From positions 26,076,001-26,140,000 of the forward strand of contig JAFFJZ010000007.1 in assembly GCA_018340375.1 (NCBI GenBank): a stretch of DNA of 64,000 nucleotides. Reading direction: 5' to 3'. Below are positions 44,723 through 56,492 of the stretch, one piece after another. Both the position numbers and the translations under genes were made by a program. Numbering within the stretch: the first letter of the stretch is position 1; the number at the start of each line of letters is the position of its first letter. Source of the stretch: Gonatopus flavifemur (lineage: Eukaryota; Arthropoda; Insecta; Hymenoptera; Dryinidae). The notes under the pieces were generated by a model that saw only the letters and a list, made by a program, of their open reading frames with translations, did not search any database and was not told the DNA's origin.

Positions 44723-46038
44723 CCCGTGTGGAAATTTTTCCGGGCGTCCTGTATTGAATATAGGCCCCGTATGGACTTATATGGGGTCTCCAAACTTGGG
44801 ATCCCCTAGCCTTAGCCACTAAGGGGCCTAGAGGGGTTGCTGATATTCAGCCTGATTTCTCTAACTCAGGGACAATAAGGCCCATATAGGGCCAAGCTGC
44901 ACAACCAATGTTTTTTCCTGTTTTGAAAATCTAGGCACACCAGCTACAGCCTGCATAGGGCATTGTCCGGCTCCCCGTATTCTCCCGAAGATCCTAATTT
45001 AAGCATGCCTGTACACAACTCACGTAAGACTAAACTGCATTTCCAACGTTCCCCCCTGTTTTGAAAATCTGAATGCACCCAACTGCAGCCCGCAAGAGAC
45101 CTTGCCCTTATATTGATTCTTTTTTTGAATATACACCTAAGTTAAAAACCCCGTTGAGAAAATTTCATAGATGACCAAATACCGCTATATGTATAGAATC
45201 CCATATATCCTCATAAGATTTTATCAGGTTCAATAGTGGTATTTGGACACTTTTATCAGATTTCAATAAAACGTATGAGTTTCTATGATATTTTTTCTAG
45301 CGGGCACAAATTTATTCAAATCATATTGATGATTTCCTTATATGCCTGTTTCACTTATTATAACACTGATGTGTGGCAGTATAAATTACATGTCAGTGCG
45401 AATACACGTATGACGATATAAAAAAACTGTTTCTCCAACAAACAGTGTTAAATTGCAGAGTGATCGATGTTTTGCAATGTATTCACACAAAAAAATATTC
45501 CATCTATGATTACTGCGCTCACACTATTGGTGAACAATGTCAAAAAAACGAAAAAACATGACTGTATGATTGATCGCAAGACATAATGAGACTGTTCTGT
45601 TTTTTTATACAGTCCGATAATGTATGAACAAAGTAATTTTGGGCGAAATCCCTGAGTAGAAATTTTAATCGGTCCATTCCAGGCCCTGTCCGGGTTCGAG
45701 TCAAAGTGGTCTGGGTACAGATAAGGCCTTGCATAGCTTAATTTTCAATCGAGAGAGTTCCCACCTGGTATCCTCTCCTTGCAATATTTATTCGATTTGA
45801 TAATACTAGCAACAATTTATTATCCTTTCAGAGGTCCTAGTTTCAGCAACTGCATTGGCTTCATCATGGGTGTCCTGTATAGGCCCAAGTTGTGAATACT
45901 ATGCAGGTCCTGAAGATGAATGCCCCGGATGATGAGATCCTGTCTAGACCCTATAAGGGTAACCAAAACAGGACCTGAAGTGAAATGAGGACGCCTAGTT
46001 CGGTCCAAGCTGCCGCCAAAAATTAATTTCCACACGTG
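44723..46038. mobile_element. CCCGTGTGGAAATTTTT element
   Basis: CCCGTGTGGAAATTTTTCC at 44723 is mirrored by AAAAATTAATTTCCACACG near 46036. GTCCTGTATxGxxTATAGGCCC words occur near both ends. Contains 45149-45304. Confidence 0.68.
45149..45304. mobile_element. CCCGTTGAGAAAATTTC foldback, 156 bp
   Basis: CCCGTTGAGAAAATTTCATAGA pairs with TCTATGATATTTTTTCTAGCGGG. ACCAAATACC pairs with GGTATTTGG. Nested in 44723-46038. Confidence 0.75.
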
Positions 46039-46050
46039 ATCATCCAATAA

Positions 46051-46439
46051 AGAGTGACCGCAAAATCCGCCTGGTTTGTGTGACCGCGAGTTTCGGGTTG
46101 AATTGCATTCTGAAAAATACCTCATGTCGTTCCTTTGCAAGGGAATACCATTTCCCGGTGAGCACAACATTGATTTCGGAGATGAAGAAATCGACGGAAT
46201 CGATAGATTCTTGACAAAATTGATTCTTCTCTATAAAAAACCTATCGAGGTTCATTGATTTTTATAAAAACTTGATCAAAATTTGATACTATTTTACTTG
46301 TAAAACCAGTGTTATGCTCACCAGGAAATTGTATACCCTCGCAAATGATCAACATGAAGTATTTTTTAGAATGCATTCTAACCTGAAACTCGCGGTCCCA
46401 GAAACTAGGGGAAAAAATACTCTTTTTTGCGGTCACTCT
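46051..46439. mobile_element. AGAGTGACCGCAAAA foldback, copy 1
   Basis: AGAGTGACCGCAAAA at 46051 pairs with TTTTTTGCGGTCACTCT ending at 46439. The arms of about 130 bp include GCGAGTTTCGGGTTGAATTGC and its partner. The open frame at 46076-46258 is arm sequence. Copy 2 is 49422-49810. Confidence 0.88.
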
Positions 46440-47116
46440 TCAATCTATTAATTTAGATATCGTTCAGACAATCTTGAGAACCATGGTTTTGAGATAAATG
46501 CCTCTGAAGTTTGGGTATACGAATTTCTTTATTGGAAAAAATACTTCAAGACTCATTAAATAAGTGTCGACAAACTTTAATTCCAGAAAATCACCTTATT
46601 CATATCATGGTTCGCTTGATGAGAACCTTTCCTTAGGGGTAACAATTTTTATATCAATACCATACTGAAAATTGCAGTCAGATCTGTTAAAAAAAAAAGT
46701 TGTTAGGTTTTGAGGGAAAATCTAGTCAGACTTTCAAAACCTTCCTACCCTATTTCGTCTGAAATTGCCAAAACTGACAGAAAACTTCAAGATGGGTCTG
46801 TTTTGAATCTACAGAAATTTGTCAAAAATTTTCCTGCTAAATTTCGACAGGATTTTCGGATTTGGCAGTTGCGGAGAAAATCGAGTAAAAAATTTGTCAG
46901 TTTCTGACCAGATTTTGAGAGACAAAAACCGCTCAGACGGTCTTAATTAATTTTTGAGCGAATCTGACAGCCATTTTCAACGGGGTATCTATATTATGAA
47001 CCTATCAAAAAATTAATGACAATAATTTTCTTTCAACGTCTAAAGTTGGCGTCTTTAAGTTATCCCTTAATTGATGAATTGAATTTTGTCCTATTCATTT
47101 GACATGTAATTTTATG
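46440..47116. other. No gene seen; possible decayed foldback at 46680-46985
   Basis: TCTGACAG/CTGACAGA words cluster between 46725 and 46970. Ends were not defined. No coding evidence. Confidence 0.35.
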
Positions 47117-47118
47117 TA

Positions 47119-47490
47119 CCCACATAGCACATCTGAATATGGCATTCATCTAATATTTATTCCACGATCTTGGATCTCCATCTTTTATTGAAAATATTCT
47201 CCCATATAACACAAAATGTTTCAGGAATATCTCGGATAGAGACGGGCGATCTGAAAAGGATGGGTTCTTTTTTTATACAATTTTGATAAAATTCAATCGA
47301 AATTATGTAAAACTTTTGGTCTTTTATTGAGTTTTATACCATCTTAATTGAAATTCGATATAAATTGTATGAAAAAGAATTGATTCTTTTCCAATCGCCC
47401 ATCTCTAATCTCGAAATATCGCTGCGACATTACGGAGACATGCACAATACTGCAACAATATTTTGAAACATTACTAAAACGTTTGTGCTG
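47119..47490. mobile_element. CCCACATAGCAC MITE carrying a hAT-like MITE
   Basis: CCCACATAGCAC at 47119 with TA before it. The right end GTGCTGCATAAG near 47490 is decayed. AATATTTTG and AAATATCGCTGCGACATT words occur outside the hAT-like insertion 47237-47407. Confidence 0.65.
47237..47407. mobile_element. hAT-like MITE TAGAGACGGGCGATCTG, copy 2
   Basis: TAGAGACGGGCGATCTGAAA at 47237 pairs with CCAATCGCCCATCTCTA ending at 47407. Flanks ATCTCGGA and ATCTCGAA agree at 7 of 8 positions. 171 bp, AT-rich centre with TCAATCGAAATTAT. Confidence 0.9.
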
Positions 47491-47491
47491 C

Positions 47492-48119
47492 ATAAGCTGG
47501 ATACCTACAGGATATTTGTCACTTAATGGGGATAATTTTTAACTAGATGACTTGTTTATATATGAATTAATCTCTACTTTCCTGCTCATCCGATCATTAT
47601 TCCATATCATTGTCCGGGAGCTACAACTATCTATTCACACAGGTTAAAAGTTACAAAACATACAATAATGTTTATTCACTAGTTATCAGCTTTTCATTCT
47701 TGACACGTGGTTCTTCATTGGTTGGTCATATCCAGTATGCAATGACATGCTGTTTATTTTTTTCATTATTTTACTCATTTTGAGCTCCTCATACGTGGTT
47801 TCATCGAATAGATAGATCATTGATGCTAATGAATCAAAGTTGATCAGTCTATTTCACAGCAGTGATGTGACAGACATTTTTAGAAATAGAATCGACGCAA
47901 GGTTCCGCTGAAGTATTAGCTTCTTCTTATTGAATCATTCTATTTAACGAATCTATCCATCGAATCATGTTCCAGACAGTACAAAAGTCCCTAATGTTTT
48001 TATAGAGACTTCTTTATGAATTCTTATAGTTTCAAATGTATTCATCAATAACTCATCCTAAACGGCTGTGTTGTCTGGGGTACTGAATTCATTTCAAACA
48101 AATATAAGTACCCAAAATC
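47492..48119. other. No gene seen
   Basis: AT-rich sequence without repeat ends or recognisable open frames. Confidence 0.35.
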
Positions 48120-48121
48120 TA

Positions 48122-48525
48122 CACTGAGAGGAGAGCGATTTGTAAGTTACGTAAATAGTGATATACTTGTTCGATAAACTTGAATAGTACTGAACTTTCA
48201 GCGATGTTTCATGAAATTTCAAGAAACATTACTGAAATTTTGCTTTAAATTACTCAGTGTTCTTCAATCGTTATTATATAATACAATATTCAGGACCAAA
48301 TTTGCTGTATATCACTCAATTCCTAAACGTTTAGTAATTGAACGATACACAGCAAATTTGTTCCTGAATATTGTATTATATGATAACGATTGAAGCACAC
48401 TGAGTAATGTGAAGCAAAAGTACAGTAATGTTTCTTGAAGTTTCATGAAACATCGCTGAAAGTTCAGTAATATTCAAATTTATCGATCTAATATAATACT
48501 ATTCACTGAACCTTCAAATTGCTCA
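48122..48525. mobile_element. CACTGAGAGGAGAGC foldback with inner hairpin
   Basis: The TA-CACTGAG start is at 48122. The main arms CTGAACTTTCAGCGATGTTTCATGAAA (48191-48217) and their complement (48444-48470) are almost perfect. An inner pair, TTACTCAGTG..CAATATTCAGGA and TCCTGAATATTG..CACTGAGTAA (48250-48408), closes on an AATTCCTAAACGTTTAGTAATT centre. Confidence 0.82.
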
Positions 48526-49160
48526 TCTTATTATTGGAGAATGCCATAACGCGACTGCTAATAACAACCTATCCATAGGTTCTCAGAATATTTCTTTTTC
48601 CTTTGTGTTTTTCAATGTTCTTGTTCGTTATTAAAACCAAACTTTGTTAATGCATAAACTAACCTTTTCTTGGGTTTTAGACAGTTTGAAACATAATCGA
48701 AATTCTCTTGTATATGGCAACCGGAAATTTTCTACCGATCTCATGGAAAATCAATGTTCAATACACTACAGTCCTAGGCCAAAAGGCCATGTGTGAAAAT
48801 TGTGATGTTCCGAGATATCAAGCATTTTATTTTAACTTGAGCATATTGAATGATACAAACGCCCTGATTTCTAAATCAGTTTTTCAAATAGTTTTCAATA
48901 GTGTAAAGATTGTTTTAATTGAAACACACATGAAAAACCCATTCGAATACGAATATGTGAAAAACGGGAAAAGCGTGGTTGACATACTGCTTTTTGGCTT
49001 AGGACGGAAGTATATGCATGAGAAATTTAATTTGAATTTTTGTGAAAATTTTCAATCTTATGGAATTTTTACGATAATTTGATAGTACATTTTCAGAAAC
49101 CCAAGCGGACAAATCTGTTGAATTATATATAATTTAATATATAATTTGTATGTAACTCTA
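48526..49160. other. No recognised gene; 124-codon open frame
   Basis: 48708-49082 is open on the plus strand. It shows no domain, no upstream acceptor of note and strongly AT-biased codons. I treat it as chance or part of an old repeat. Confidence 0.3.
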
Positions 49161-49162
49161 TA

Positions 49163-49824
49163 CACTGAGAGAACAAATTTCCGAGAACAATGAAATATTT
49201 AGTTCAATAGTCGCCATGAAATACTTAATTTATTTGAATAAACTTCCATTGACTCGATTGAATATTCATTCGATCAAACAAATATTGAATATGCTGTGAA
49301 ATATTTCATCAATGGAAACAGTCATTTAATTGAGTCAATGAAAGTTTATTCAAATCAATTGAGTATTTTATGGTGACTATTCAATTAAATATATCAACTG
49401 AATATATTATTATTCTCGGAAAGAGTGACCGCAAAAAAGAGTATTTTTCCGCCTATTTTCTAGGACCGCGGGTTTCAGGTTAGAATGCCTTCTAAAACAT
49501 ACTCTATGTTGATCATTTGCGAGAATATACAATTTCCTGGTTAGCATAACACTGGTTTAAGAGGTAAAGTAGTATCAAATTTTGATCAAGATTTGATAAA
49601 AATCAATAAACCTCGACAGGTTCTTTATATAAAAGAATTCATTTTGTCTAGAATTTATCGATTCCGTCGATTTCTTCATCTCCAAAATCAATGTTATGCT
49701 CACCAGGGAATGGTATTCCCTCGCAAATGATCGACATGAGGTATTTTTCAGCATCCAATTCAACCTAAAACTCGCGGTCACAAAAACCAGGCCGATTTTG
49801 CGGTCACTCTTTTTTCTCTCAGTG
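49163..49824. mobile_element. CACTGAGAGAAC MITE with nested AGAGTGACCGC foldback
   Basis: CACTGAGAGAAC at 49163 and TTTTCTCTCAGTG ending at 49824; TATA on both sides. TTGAATATTCATTC-type words. Its right end is separated from the body by 49422-49810. Confidence 0.83.
49422..49810. mobile_element. AGAGTGACCGCAAAA foldback, copy 2 (inverted)
   Basis: 389 bp, same as 46051-46439 but in reverse orientation. AGAGTGACCGCAAAAAAGAG at 49422; ..TTTTGCGGTCACTCT ends at 49810. Confidence 0.88.
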
Positions 49825-49825
49825 T

Positions 49826-50388
49826 ATAAATTATAAATATATAATCCCTGGTATAAATGTTCATTCCATTTCGCCAAACGGGACTAGTGCAGACGTGTTG
49901 CGTTTTCGTGCGGTACTGCTGAAGACGAAGTGCGGGCGCATCACATCCACAACCAAACCCCGGAAAAACACAACAGGCCTGCACCAGTCCCGTTTAACGA
50001 ACCCGGAATGAAAACTTTTACTTAGAATTTTGAAGATTCTCGTGAAATTGCCATTTTTGCCCAAAACAATTGAACCAAGAAATCATTCTGTACTGCAATA
50101 ATAGCATAACACTTTATTGTACTTCAACTTGGATGACAAAAAAAAATTTGTTTCAATAGAATAATTTTTTGAAGGTTCAAAGTGGTGATACAACTTGAAG
50201 AATTTAAGATCATGTTCACTACAAATCTTTATATCACAGTTCATTATGGAATTTGATATAATTTTTGATAACAATTTTTGTGTTATTTCCAAATGTGTAG
50301 TGGACCGTTATCTAATCCCATCATATCATATATTATCATTGTGCTTAGCACAAAATTCATCCAGTATGAAGTGTTTTATAAAGATAAA
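49826..50388. other. No gene seen
   Basis: Contains a moderately GC-rich inverted pair, AACGGGACTAGTGCAGAC..(49875) and GGCCTGCACCAGTCCCGTT (49975-49995), giving a foldback of about 120 bp. The rest is unique AT-rich sequence. Confidence 0.45.
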
Positions 50389-50389
50389 T

Positions 50390-50721
50390 CCCGCGTGGAA
50401 AAAAATAGTCTGGCGTCGATCTTTGCAATAGTCCTGCAAGAAGAGTCTCGCAAGACTATCGCATACTTATAAAATCATACGTCCAAGATACGGGGAAGAT
50501 TTGGGTAAAAGTATGGGATTTGGGACTCTGCCATATTCCTGCGAGACTAGTGTAAGATCCTGTGAATCTGTTGAAGGTATGGAACAAGTATGGAAAAATT
50601 TCAATTCCCATACTTTTGTGAGATTATTCCCGTATCTCTGCCCTATTCTTTCATACGTGTCGCAAAATTCTTGCAACACTTTTTCGCCAGATTGACGCCA
50701 AACTGTTTTTTTCTACACGGG
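50390..50721. mobile_element. CCCGCGTGGAAAAAAATAG MITE
   Basis: CCCGCGTGGAAAAAAATAGT at 50390 is mirrored by ACTGTTTTTTTCTACACGGG ending at 50721, with CTGGCGTCGATC / GATTGACGCCA next. CTTGCGAGAC-like words inside. Confidence 0.8.
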
Positions 50722-50722
50722 A

Positions 50723-51829
50723 CCTTACTTGAACAGAAAGTAGATTCGAATTGCTTCACGTGAAAGAGGAGAATTTCAATGGACAGAGAACATTGGAGGT
50801 GGACTCGAGCCTCAAGAGCGACATTAAAAAAAATAGTACATATCATTCAATTTTACAATCTTCGAAGACAAATCTCCAAATTGAGTCCAGTGTAAACATG
50901 GAATAGGCGAAAATAACACGTCTGAGAGGACGTCATTAATTGCATCCAAAACATGAAGCAATTTTTCTCCACTCCAAGACCAAAACAAGGCAAGACAAGA
51001 CCTTTTTCGAAACTGCAACTCTTCAAATAGTTGTACATTGATCCAACGAATTTTGCATTAGAACTGATAAGATTAAGTTTTGTTCGTCTTGCTCGAGAGT
51101 CTCGAGTCCACCTTTAAAGATTATATGAAGTCACTGTACATTACTTGGATGTATGCGGTACAGTAGATTACTCATGTGATTTTTCAATCTAACCAATATG
51201 TATGGAATTGGCCTGATTGTAGAGAGAAAAATGTGATGTGTATGTAACCTGATAGCTGAATGAAATATGAGATATTTCTGTGGTACTTGTCACATATATA
51301 TCGGACGGTACTGTATCCGAATGTGTTGAAGTTATTTTTTATCAGAATTCAATCGAAATTATCATATCATAATCCCCTTTGGAACCAGTAAGAAGGAGTA
51401 TGGTATTTAGGGAATGGCTGTTTTTTTGAAGACATTGTCGTTTTTTATGAGAAAAAAATATCCAAGTGCTACTGACTTTGGTAAACTATTGATGAAAACC
51501 ACACCAAGAAAAAGGGTTTCGTCATAAAAAACAATGAATTCAAAAATGTTAATAAGTTTCGAACGACCTCCAAAAATACATATTTTCAGCTGTAACTTCG
51601 AGGAAGTGACTATTTTTTAGGAACTAAATTTTACCACAACAAGAAAAAAATAAAGAAAATAAAAACATGAATTTCGGTTATTTTTGGATTTAAAAAAGTC
51701 TTGAGCGATGCCCAAAAAATTTCTTTGCAAACTGATCTTGGAAAAGCACGCTCATGCCACGAAAAACCAACATATTTTCACACGAAGCACGAAGACAAAA
51801 ATGGTCAGTTGTTTTGCGCCACATTCATA
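50723..51829. other. No gene seen
   Basis: Unique AT-rich DNA up to the mariner. Short open frames at 50643-51038 on the minus strand lack motifs. Confidence 0.35.
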
Positions 51830-51831
51830 TA

Positions 51832-53047
51832 TCAGGTGTATAACTTTGCTTCCTCCGTTTTGCAATAGATAGCTGTAGCGGCAAGTGGTAGTTGAAATAA
51901 ATAGATCATAGATGTCATACAATGAGCTCAGGTATTTGTAAACATAACGCCATCGAAATATTAGTCGATTTGTGTCTGCATCATAAAGTTGTTCTCGATT
52001 AAACATGTCAGCTTACGAGCCAAATTCTCGTCATTTGCGGGAGGTTTTAATTTTCTGCTTTAAGATGAAGAAATCTGCGGCTGAGGCTCATCGAATGCTC
52101 TCAAATACCTATGGTGAGGCCGCTATTATTGGAAGAACGTGCCGAGAGTGGTTTTGACGCTTCAAGAACGGTGATTTTAACGTCGAAGACCAGCATGGTG
52201 GTGCAAAAGAGAAGGTTTTCGAAGATGCAGAATTGGAGGCATTACTTGATCAAGACTCGTGTCAAACGCAACAAGAATTGGCAAGATCATTGGGAGTGAC
52301 GCAACCAGCCATTTCAAAACCCCTGAAAGTCATGGGAATGATTCAGAAACAAGGAAATTGGGTACCGTACGAGTTGAAGCCGAGAGATGTTGAACGGCGT
52401 TTGTGTGTTTGTGAACAGCTGCTTGCAAGGCGAAGACGGAAGGGATTTCTGCATCGCATTGTGACTGGGGAGGAAAAATGGGTTCATTATGATAATCCCA
52501 AGCGCAGAAAATCATGGGGATATCCCGGCCATGCTTCCACGTCGACGGCCAAACCGAATATTCACGGTTCCAAGGTTATGCTCGGTATTTGGTGGGACCA
52601 GCTCGGCGTAGTGTATTATGAGTTATTCAAACCGACTGAAACAATCACAGGCGATCGTTATCGAACGCAATTAATGCGTTTGACAATGCTCGACTCCATG
52701 TTGCGAAAGTGGTCAAGACATACTTGAAAACTTTGGAATGGGAAGTCCTACCCCCGCCGTATTCTCCAGACGTTGCTCCCTCGGACTACCACTTGTTCCG
52801 ATCAATGGTACACGGCCTAGCTGACCAGCACTTCTGGTCTTATGAAGAAGTAAAAAATTGGATCGATTCTTGGATCGCTTCAAAAGATGACCAGTTTTTT
52901 CAACGCGGGATTCGTATGCTGCCCGAAAGATGGGAGAAAGTAGTGGCCAGCGATGGACAATACTTTGAATCATAAATGTATAACTAGTATTTTACAATAA
53001 AGCCTCGAATTTCGGAGAAAAACGGCGGAAGCAGAGTTATACACCTA
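51832..53047 (+). mobile_element. mariner element 2, TA duplication
   Basis: Inverted ends TCAGGTGTATAACTTTGC (51832) and the complement GCAGAGTTATACACCTAA (ending 53047), extended by TTCCxCCGTTTT. TA at 51830-51831 and 53048-53049. The 1.2-kb element encodes one plus-strand transposase. Confidence 0.93.
52005..52975 (+). pseudogene. mariner transposase 2: nonsense, frameshifting deletion and altered catalytic Asp
   Basis: The frame starts MSAYEPNSRHLREVLIFCFKMKKSAAEAHR at 52005. TGA at 52155-52157 replaces an Arg codon (TGGTTT TGA CGC, probably CGA to TGA). It continues with the second HTH (TQQELARSLGVTQPAISK), the WVPYEL linker motif and VTGEEKWVHYDN. The first catalytic residue, normally Asp in TGDEKW, is Glu here. 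After YRTQLMRL a deletion removes the residues before FDNARLH and shifts the frame by one. The C-terminal part with SPDVAPSDYHLF runs in the new frame to the stop at 52975. It belongs to a different mariner lineage from 27119-28042 and is inactive. Confidence 0.93.
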
Positions 53048-53049
53048 AT

Positions 53050-53440
53050 ATTACCTATACATACTCTGCTAATAATTAGTACCCTGCTTCCTCGTTTCTA
53101 TTTCATTTCTGTATTCCAAACAATATTACTAAATGATGCCACGTCCAAAATAAGTTTTGCCGCATCCCTCAACTCACTGGAACACAGCTCATATGCGACC
53201 GTTACGAAACCATTATTGAAACATGTTGCACGTTCTATTGAAATCGAATAATCGAAGAAGAAGATATGCGCGTTTGCGAAAAATTACTATTCTTGGTCAG
53301 ATTTTTTCGTTCTATCTAATGCCACTAGATGGATCAACCTGATATTCATGCGGAAAGACTATCAATACTGCATATAACCATGAAACAAAATTTCATATCA
53401 ATTGGATAATAAAAACAAAAGATATATCCGTTCGTGAAAT
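53050..53440. other. No gene seen
   Basis: Unique sequence between the mariner and the next foldback. Confidence 0.35.
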
Positions 53441-53441
53441 A

Positions 53442-54244
53442 CACTGAGAAAAAAGCGACATGGTCACAGAAACCATCCTTGCATGGTTAAGGGCCATGGA
53501 GCATTAGAAAACGGACAAAATTTTGCTGACTAGTTTTTGAATAATTAAGCAATGATGATAAATTTAAAATATATAGCAATAATGTGCATTGCTAGGATTT
53601 GGCTCTAAATATAAATCCAAAATCCAAAACATTACTTCTAAACAGGAGAAAATAAATTAGGAAAATTATTGGAATTTGAAATGTTTTTGAAGTTTGGATC
53701 GTTTATAGAAATGAACAAAAATTTCAAACTCACAAAATTTGACGAAGCGTCGTTATTTTTCACTTCGAATTCACTCCTTGGAACTGGACACATCGTTTGA
53801 ACAATGTACTGCGAGATTTTCGATATCTAACAGCTGAATATTGTGTTATTCGAGCACTTATTCGTTCCAATAAACGATTGAAACTTCAACAATATAAATT
53901 GAAGGTCAATATGTTGATAATCGTTTGCATGATTTTTGGGAATCATTTGCAGGTTCAATTTCATATTCAGAGCTCAATTTTAGTAATGTACTTTATCACT
54001 GCGGATTCAAAATTTGTATTCATTGCTCAATGGATCAGAAAGTACGCAGCAAAATTTTGCCCATTCCTTGAAGGACCTTCCATGTTCCTCGAGGACTTAT
54101 GGTTGCAGTGACCTGAAATCTGGTTATGATAATCAAAAAAACAAGGCATAATCACGTGAATCCGATTGTGACCACTAGATGGAATGGTAACAGCCAAAAA
54201 TAACTACGTTACCCGGTTATGCAAACTAGATTTTTCTCTGAGTG
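53442..54244. mobile_element. TA-CACTGAGAAAAAAGC element, long sister of 35255-35450
   Basis: CACTGAGAAAAAAGC at 53442 and GATTTTTCTCTGAGTG ending at 54244. The outer parts (ACATGGTCACAGAAACCATCC; GGTTATGCAAACTAGATT) match 35255-35450. The central 53515-54090 is additional non-coding sequence, apparently a later insertion or captured DNA. Confidence 0.72.
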
Positions 54245-54311
54245 TTTGTGTTTTCCGTTTACATTCTTCGTGCCTGCTCCACTCCCTGTGAATGAATCAG
54301 TCTGAAACTTA

Positions 54312-54613
54312 CCCACACAGCACTTTTGGTGTTCAAGATATCTTGAGGAACTGTTCAGAAAAGTTTGAGAAGTCTTATGTAACATGAAAAGATATCCGTA
54401 AGATCTAAAACAGTTCTTATTTTGAAAAGACATCTAAAAGATATCTTTTAGCAGATCTAAAAATTTTCTTCCGAGATTATATCTTTTATACATCTTATGG
54501 AAATCTTTCGAAAGTAAGAACTGTTTTAGATCTCTTGAAGATATCTTTTCATATTGCATGAGACTTCTCAAATCTGGTTTGACATATCTTTTAGAATTGA
54601 AATGTTGTGTGGG
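54312..54613. mobile_element. TA-CCCACACAGCAC MITE with AGATATCT words
   Basis: CCCACACAGCAC at 54312 and TGTTGTGTGGG ending at 54613, TA before and TG after. AAGATATCTTTTAG and AGATCTAAAAC repeat through the arms. Same ends as 15334-17397 and 18981-19341. Confidence 0.82.
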
Positions 54614-54615
54614 TG

Positions 54616-56207
54616 CACGAAGGAAAAAAATTCACTGGATTAGCAAGAACTTTGCTGTTTTAGCGAATTTTGCTGGTTATTAGATGAACAGCTAGCAAGT
54701 CTGCTGAAATGAACGGCAATTCATTGTTTTCGCAAATCAACTTTCGCAGAGCTAGCAGAATACTGATAATTGTAACGAACCAGTTCGTAAACATAGCGAA
54801 TTTTTATCGTTAGGTTACTCAATCTCCACAGCAAAAACGGGTTTTTTACAATAGCGAAATGTTTTTCCTCCATATCCATGGAACCACTATCACTTCGGTT
54901 CGAAACCATGACAAAAATTTCACTATATTCACATAATTGGAATGCTGCATGTTTAATCGGATTGCATGGAATTTTCAATAATAAAGGATTCAATTCAGAG
55001 TGTTTACCGATCCTTCAGATTCAACAGAATAGATCAATCATCCGTGTTCATTGAATAGACTGACTAGTGAGGGGAAGGGAAATACAATTTCCGCATCCTT
55101 ATGTGAAATCATGAAAGCTCATAAGTTCTAGAGCAGAAACCACATGTAGACTGATAAAAACTGACACAATTTCATTTGAATCAATAAGATTCATGAAAGA
55201 CATTTTATGTGACTTCCCCAGCAGAAATATAATCCTTATATAATTTGTGTAAAATTTCTCCACTCAATGTGATAAATGATCTGACATTGATTATATTTAT
55301 ACGTACCTAATCACATAATTGATAACATACATTTTTCAATCGTATACTATTCAGAATAGTAAAATAATCTGTCAGCATCGTAAATAATATATATGCATAT
55401 GTGTTTCGTTTGTGAGGGGAACTCCCCGTTTTCTGAGACGCGTATATCATTTCAATTGCAGAAAATAGAAATAGCGTTACATAAATTTGAAGAATGTAAA
55501 ACATCTATACGCTTTTTCTATTCCCGATACATGTTTTTTTCCTATGTATTTGAGATTGGTTGGGAAGGAATTTCTCGATTTCTCAAGCATATTCCCTTCA
55601 AACGAAAGATGATGCATCAACATATGTGAACAACCCAGTTTACCAGTTGAAAAAATCAGAACGTTTCTAGATTTTGTGATAATGAATATTCCAGGAATAA
55701 AAGAAGATCTCTTGAAATACCATAGGAAATATTTCCCTCATAACTTCAATCTGATACTTCTCTTTACAGTAGAGAAGTACATTTGTACCGGCAATTGTTC
55801 AAAATTACACCAGCTTATTACTTTTAACTGCGGTAAAACCAACGGTGTCCGTTATCAGTTCAAGAATCAATGCAACTGAAGCAGGATGTGAAATATTACT
55901 CGTTGTTTCATGTGTCATTATTCATCTCATGACGTAATGAATATGTCTATCCAACCAATCAAAGGTTGCAAGAACGTCATTGAATCTCACAGTCGATTCA
56001 CGCATAATTACAAGAATCCTATGAACTTCTCATTATTCTATCGTTTTGAAGATGATTCATTCAAACCAAAGGCAGGAATAAATTGGCCAATCTGCAATCT
56101 TATCGAGATTCCTTGGGAATTACCTGTCTTTCGAATGATTCTGTAATGAATTACTTGTCCATAATAAGCATGAAGTTTGGGATATTGCATTCCTGTAAAA
56201 TATATTA
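54616..56207. other. No gene seen; degenerate AGCAA/TTGCT element at its left
   Basis: CACGAAGGAAAAAAATTC at 54616 followed by AGCAAGAACTTTGCT words resembles a decayed relative of 3658-3957. From 55010 on the sequence is unique AT-rich DNA without gene evidence. Confidence 0.4.
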
Positions 56208-56215
56208 GAGGGTGG

Positions 56216-56386
56216 TAGAGATGGGCGATCTGAAAAGAATCTATTCTTATTATACAATTTTTAACGAATTTCAATCGAAATTGTATAAAAATTTCGAGGC
56301 TTTTATTGATTTGTATATAATCTCAATTTAAATTCGATATAAATTGTGTGAAAAACAATCTGTTCTTTGCAAATCGCCTATCTCTA
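56216..56386. mobile_element. hAT-like MITE TAGAGATGGGCGATCTG, copy 3
   Basis: 171 bp. TAGAGATGGGCGATCTGAAA at 56216 pairs with CAAATCGCCTATCTCTA ending at 56386. Flanks GAGGGTGG and GTGGGTGG agree at 7 of 8 positions. Same length as copy 2. Confidence 0.9.
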
Positions 56387-56492
56387 GTGGGTGGGCATAC
56401 CATCGCGATGAAAATTGAATCTTGATTCCATGACCGATAGGGTGTAGTGAAAGACCATTTTTCTCGAATATCGACCTCACATTCACGGAATG

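Noticed and set aside
46076..46258. Open frames in both copies of the AGAGTGACCGC foldback
   Set aside because: The frames are not conserved between copies 46051-46439 and 49422-49810 and simply follow the arms.
48708..49082. 124-codon plus-strand frame
   Set aside because: No recognisable motif, AT-driven amino acid composition, no splice or promoter context.
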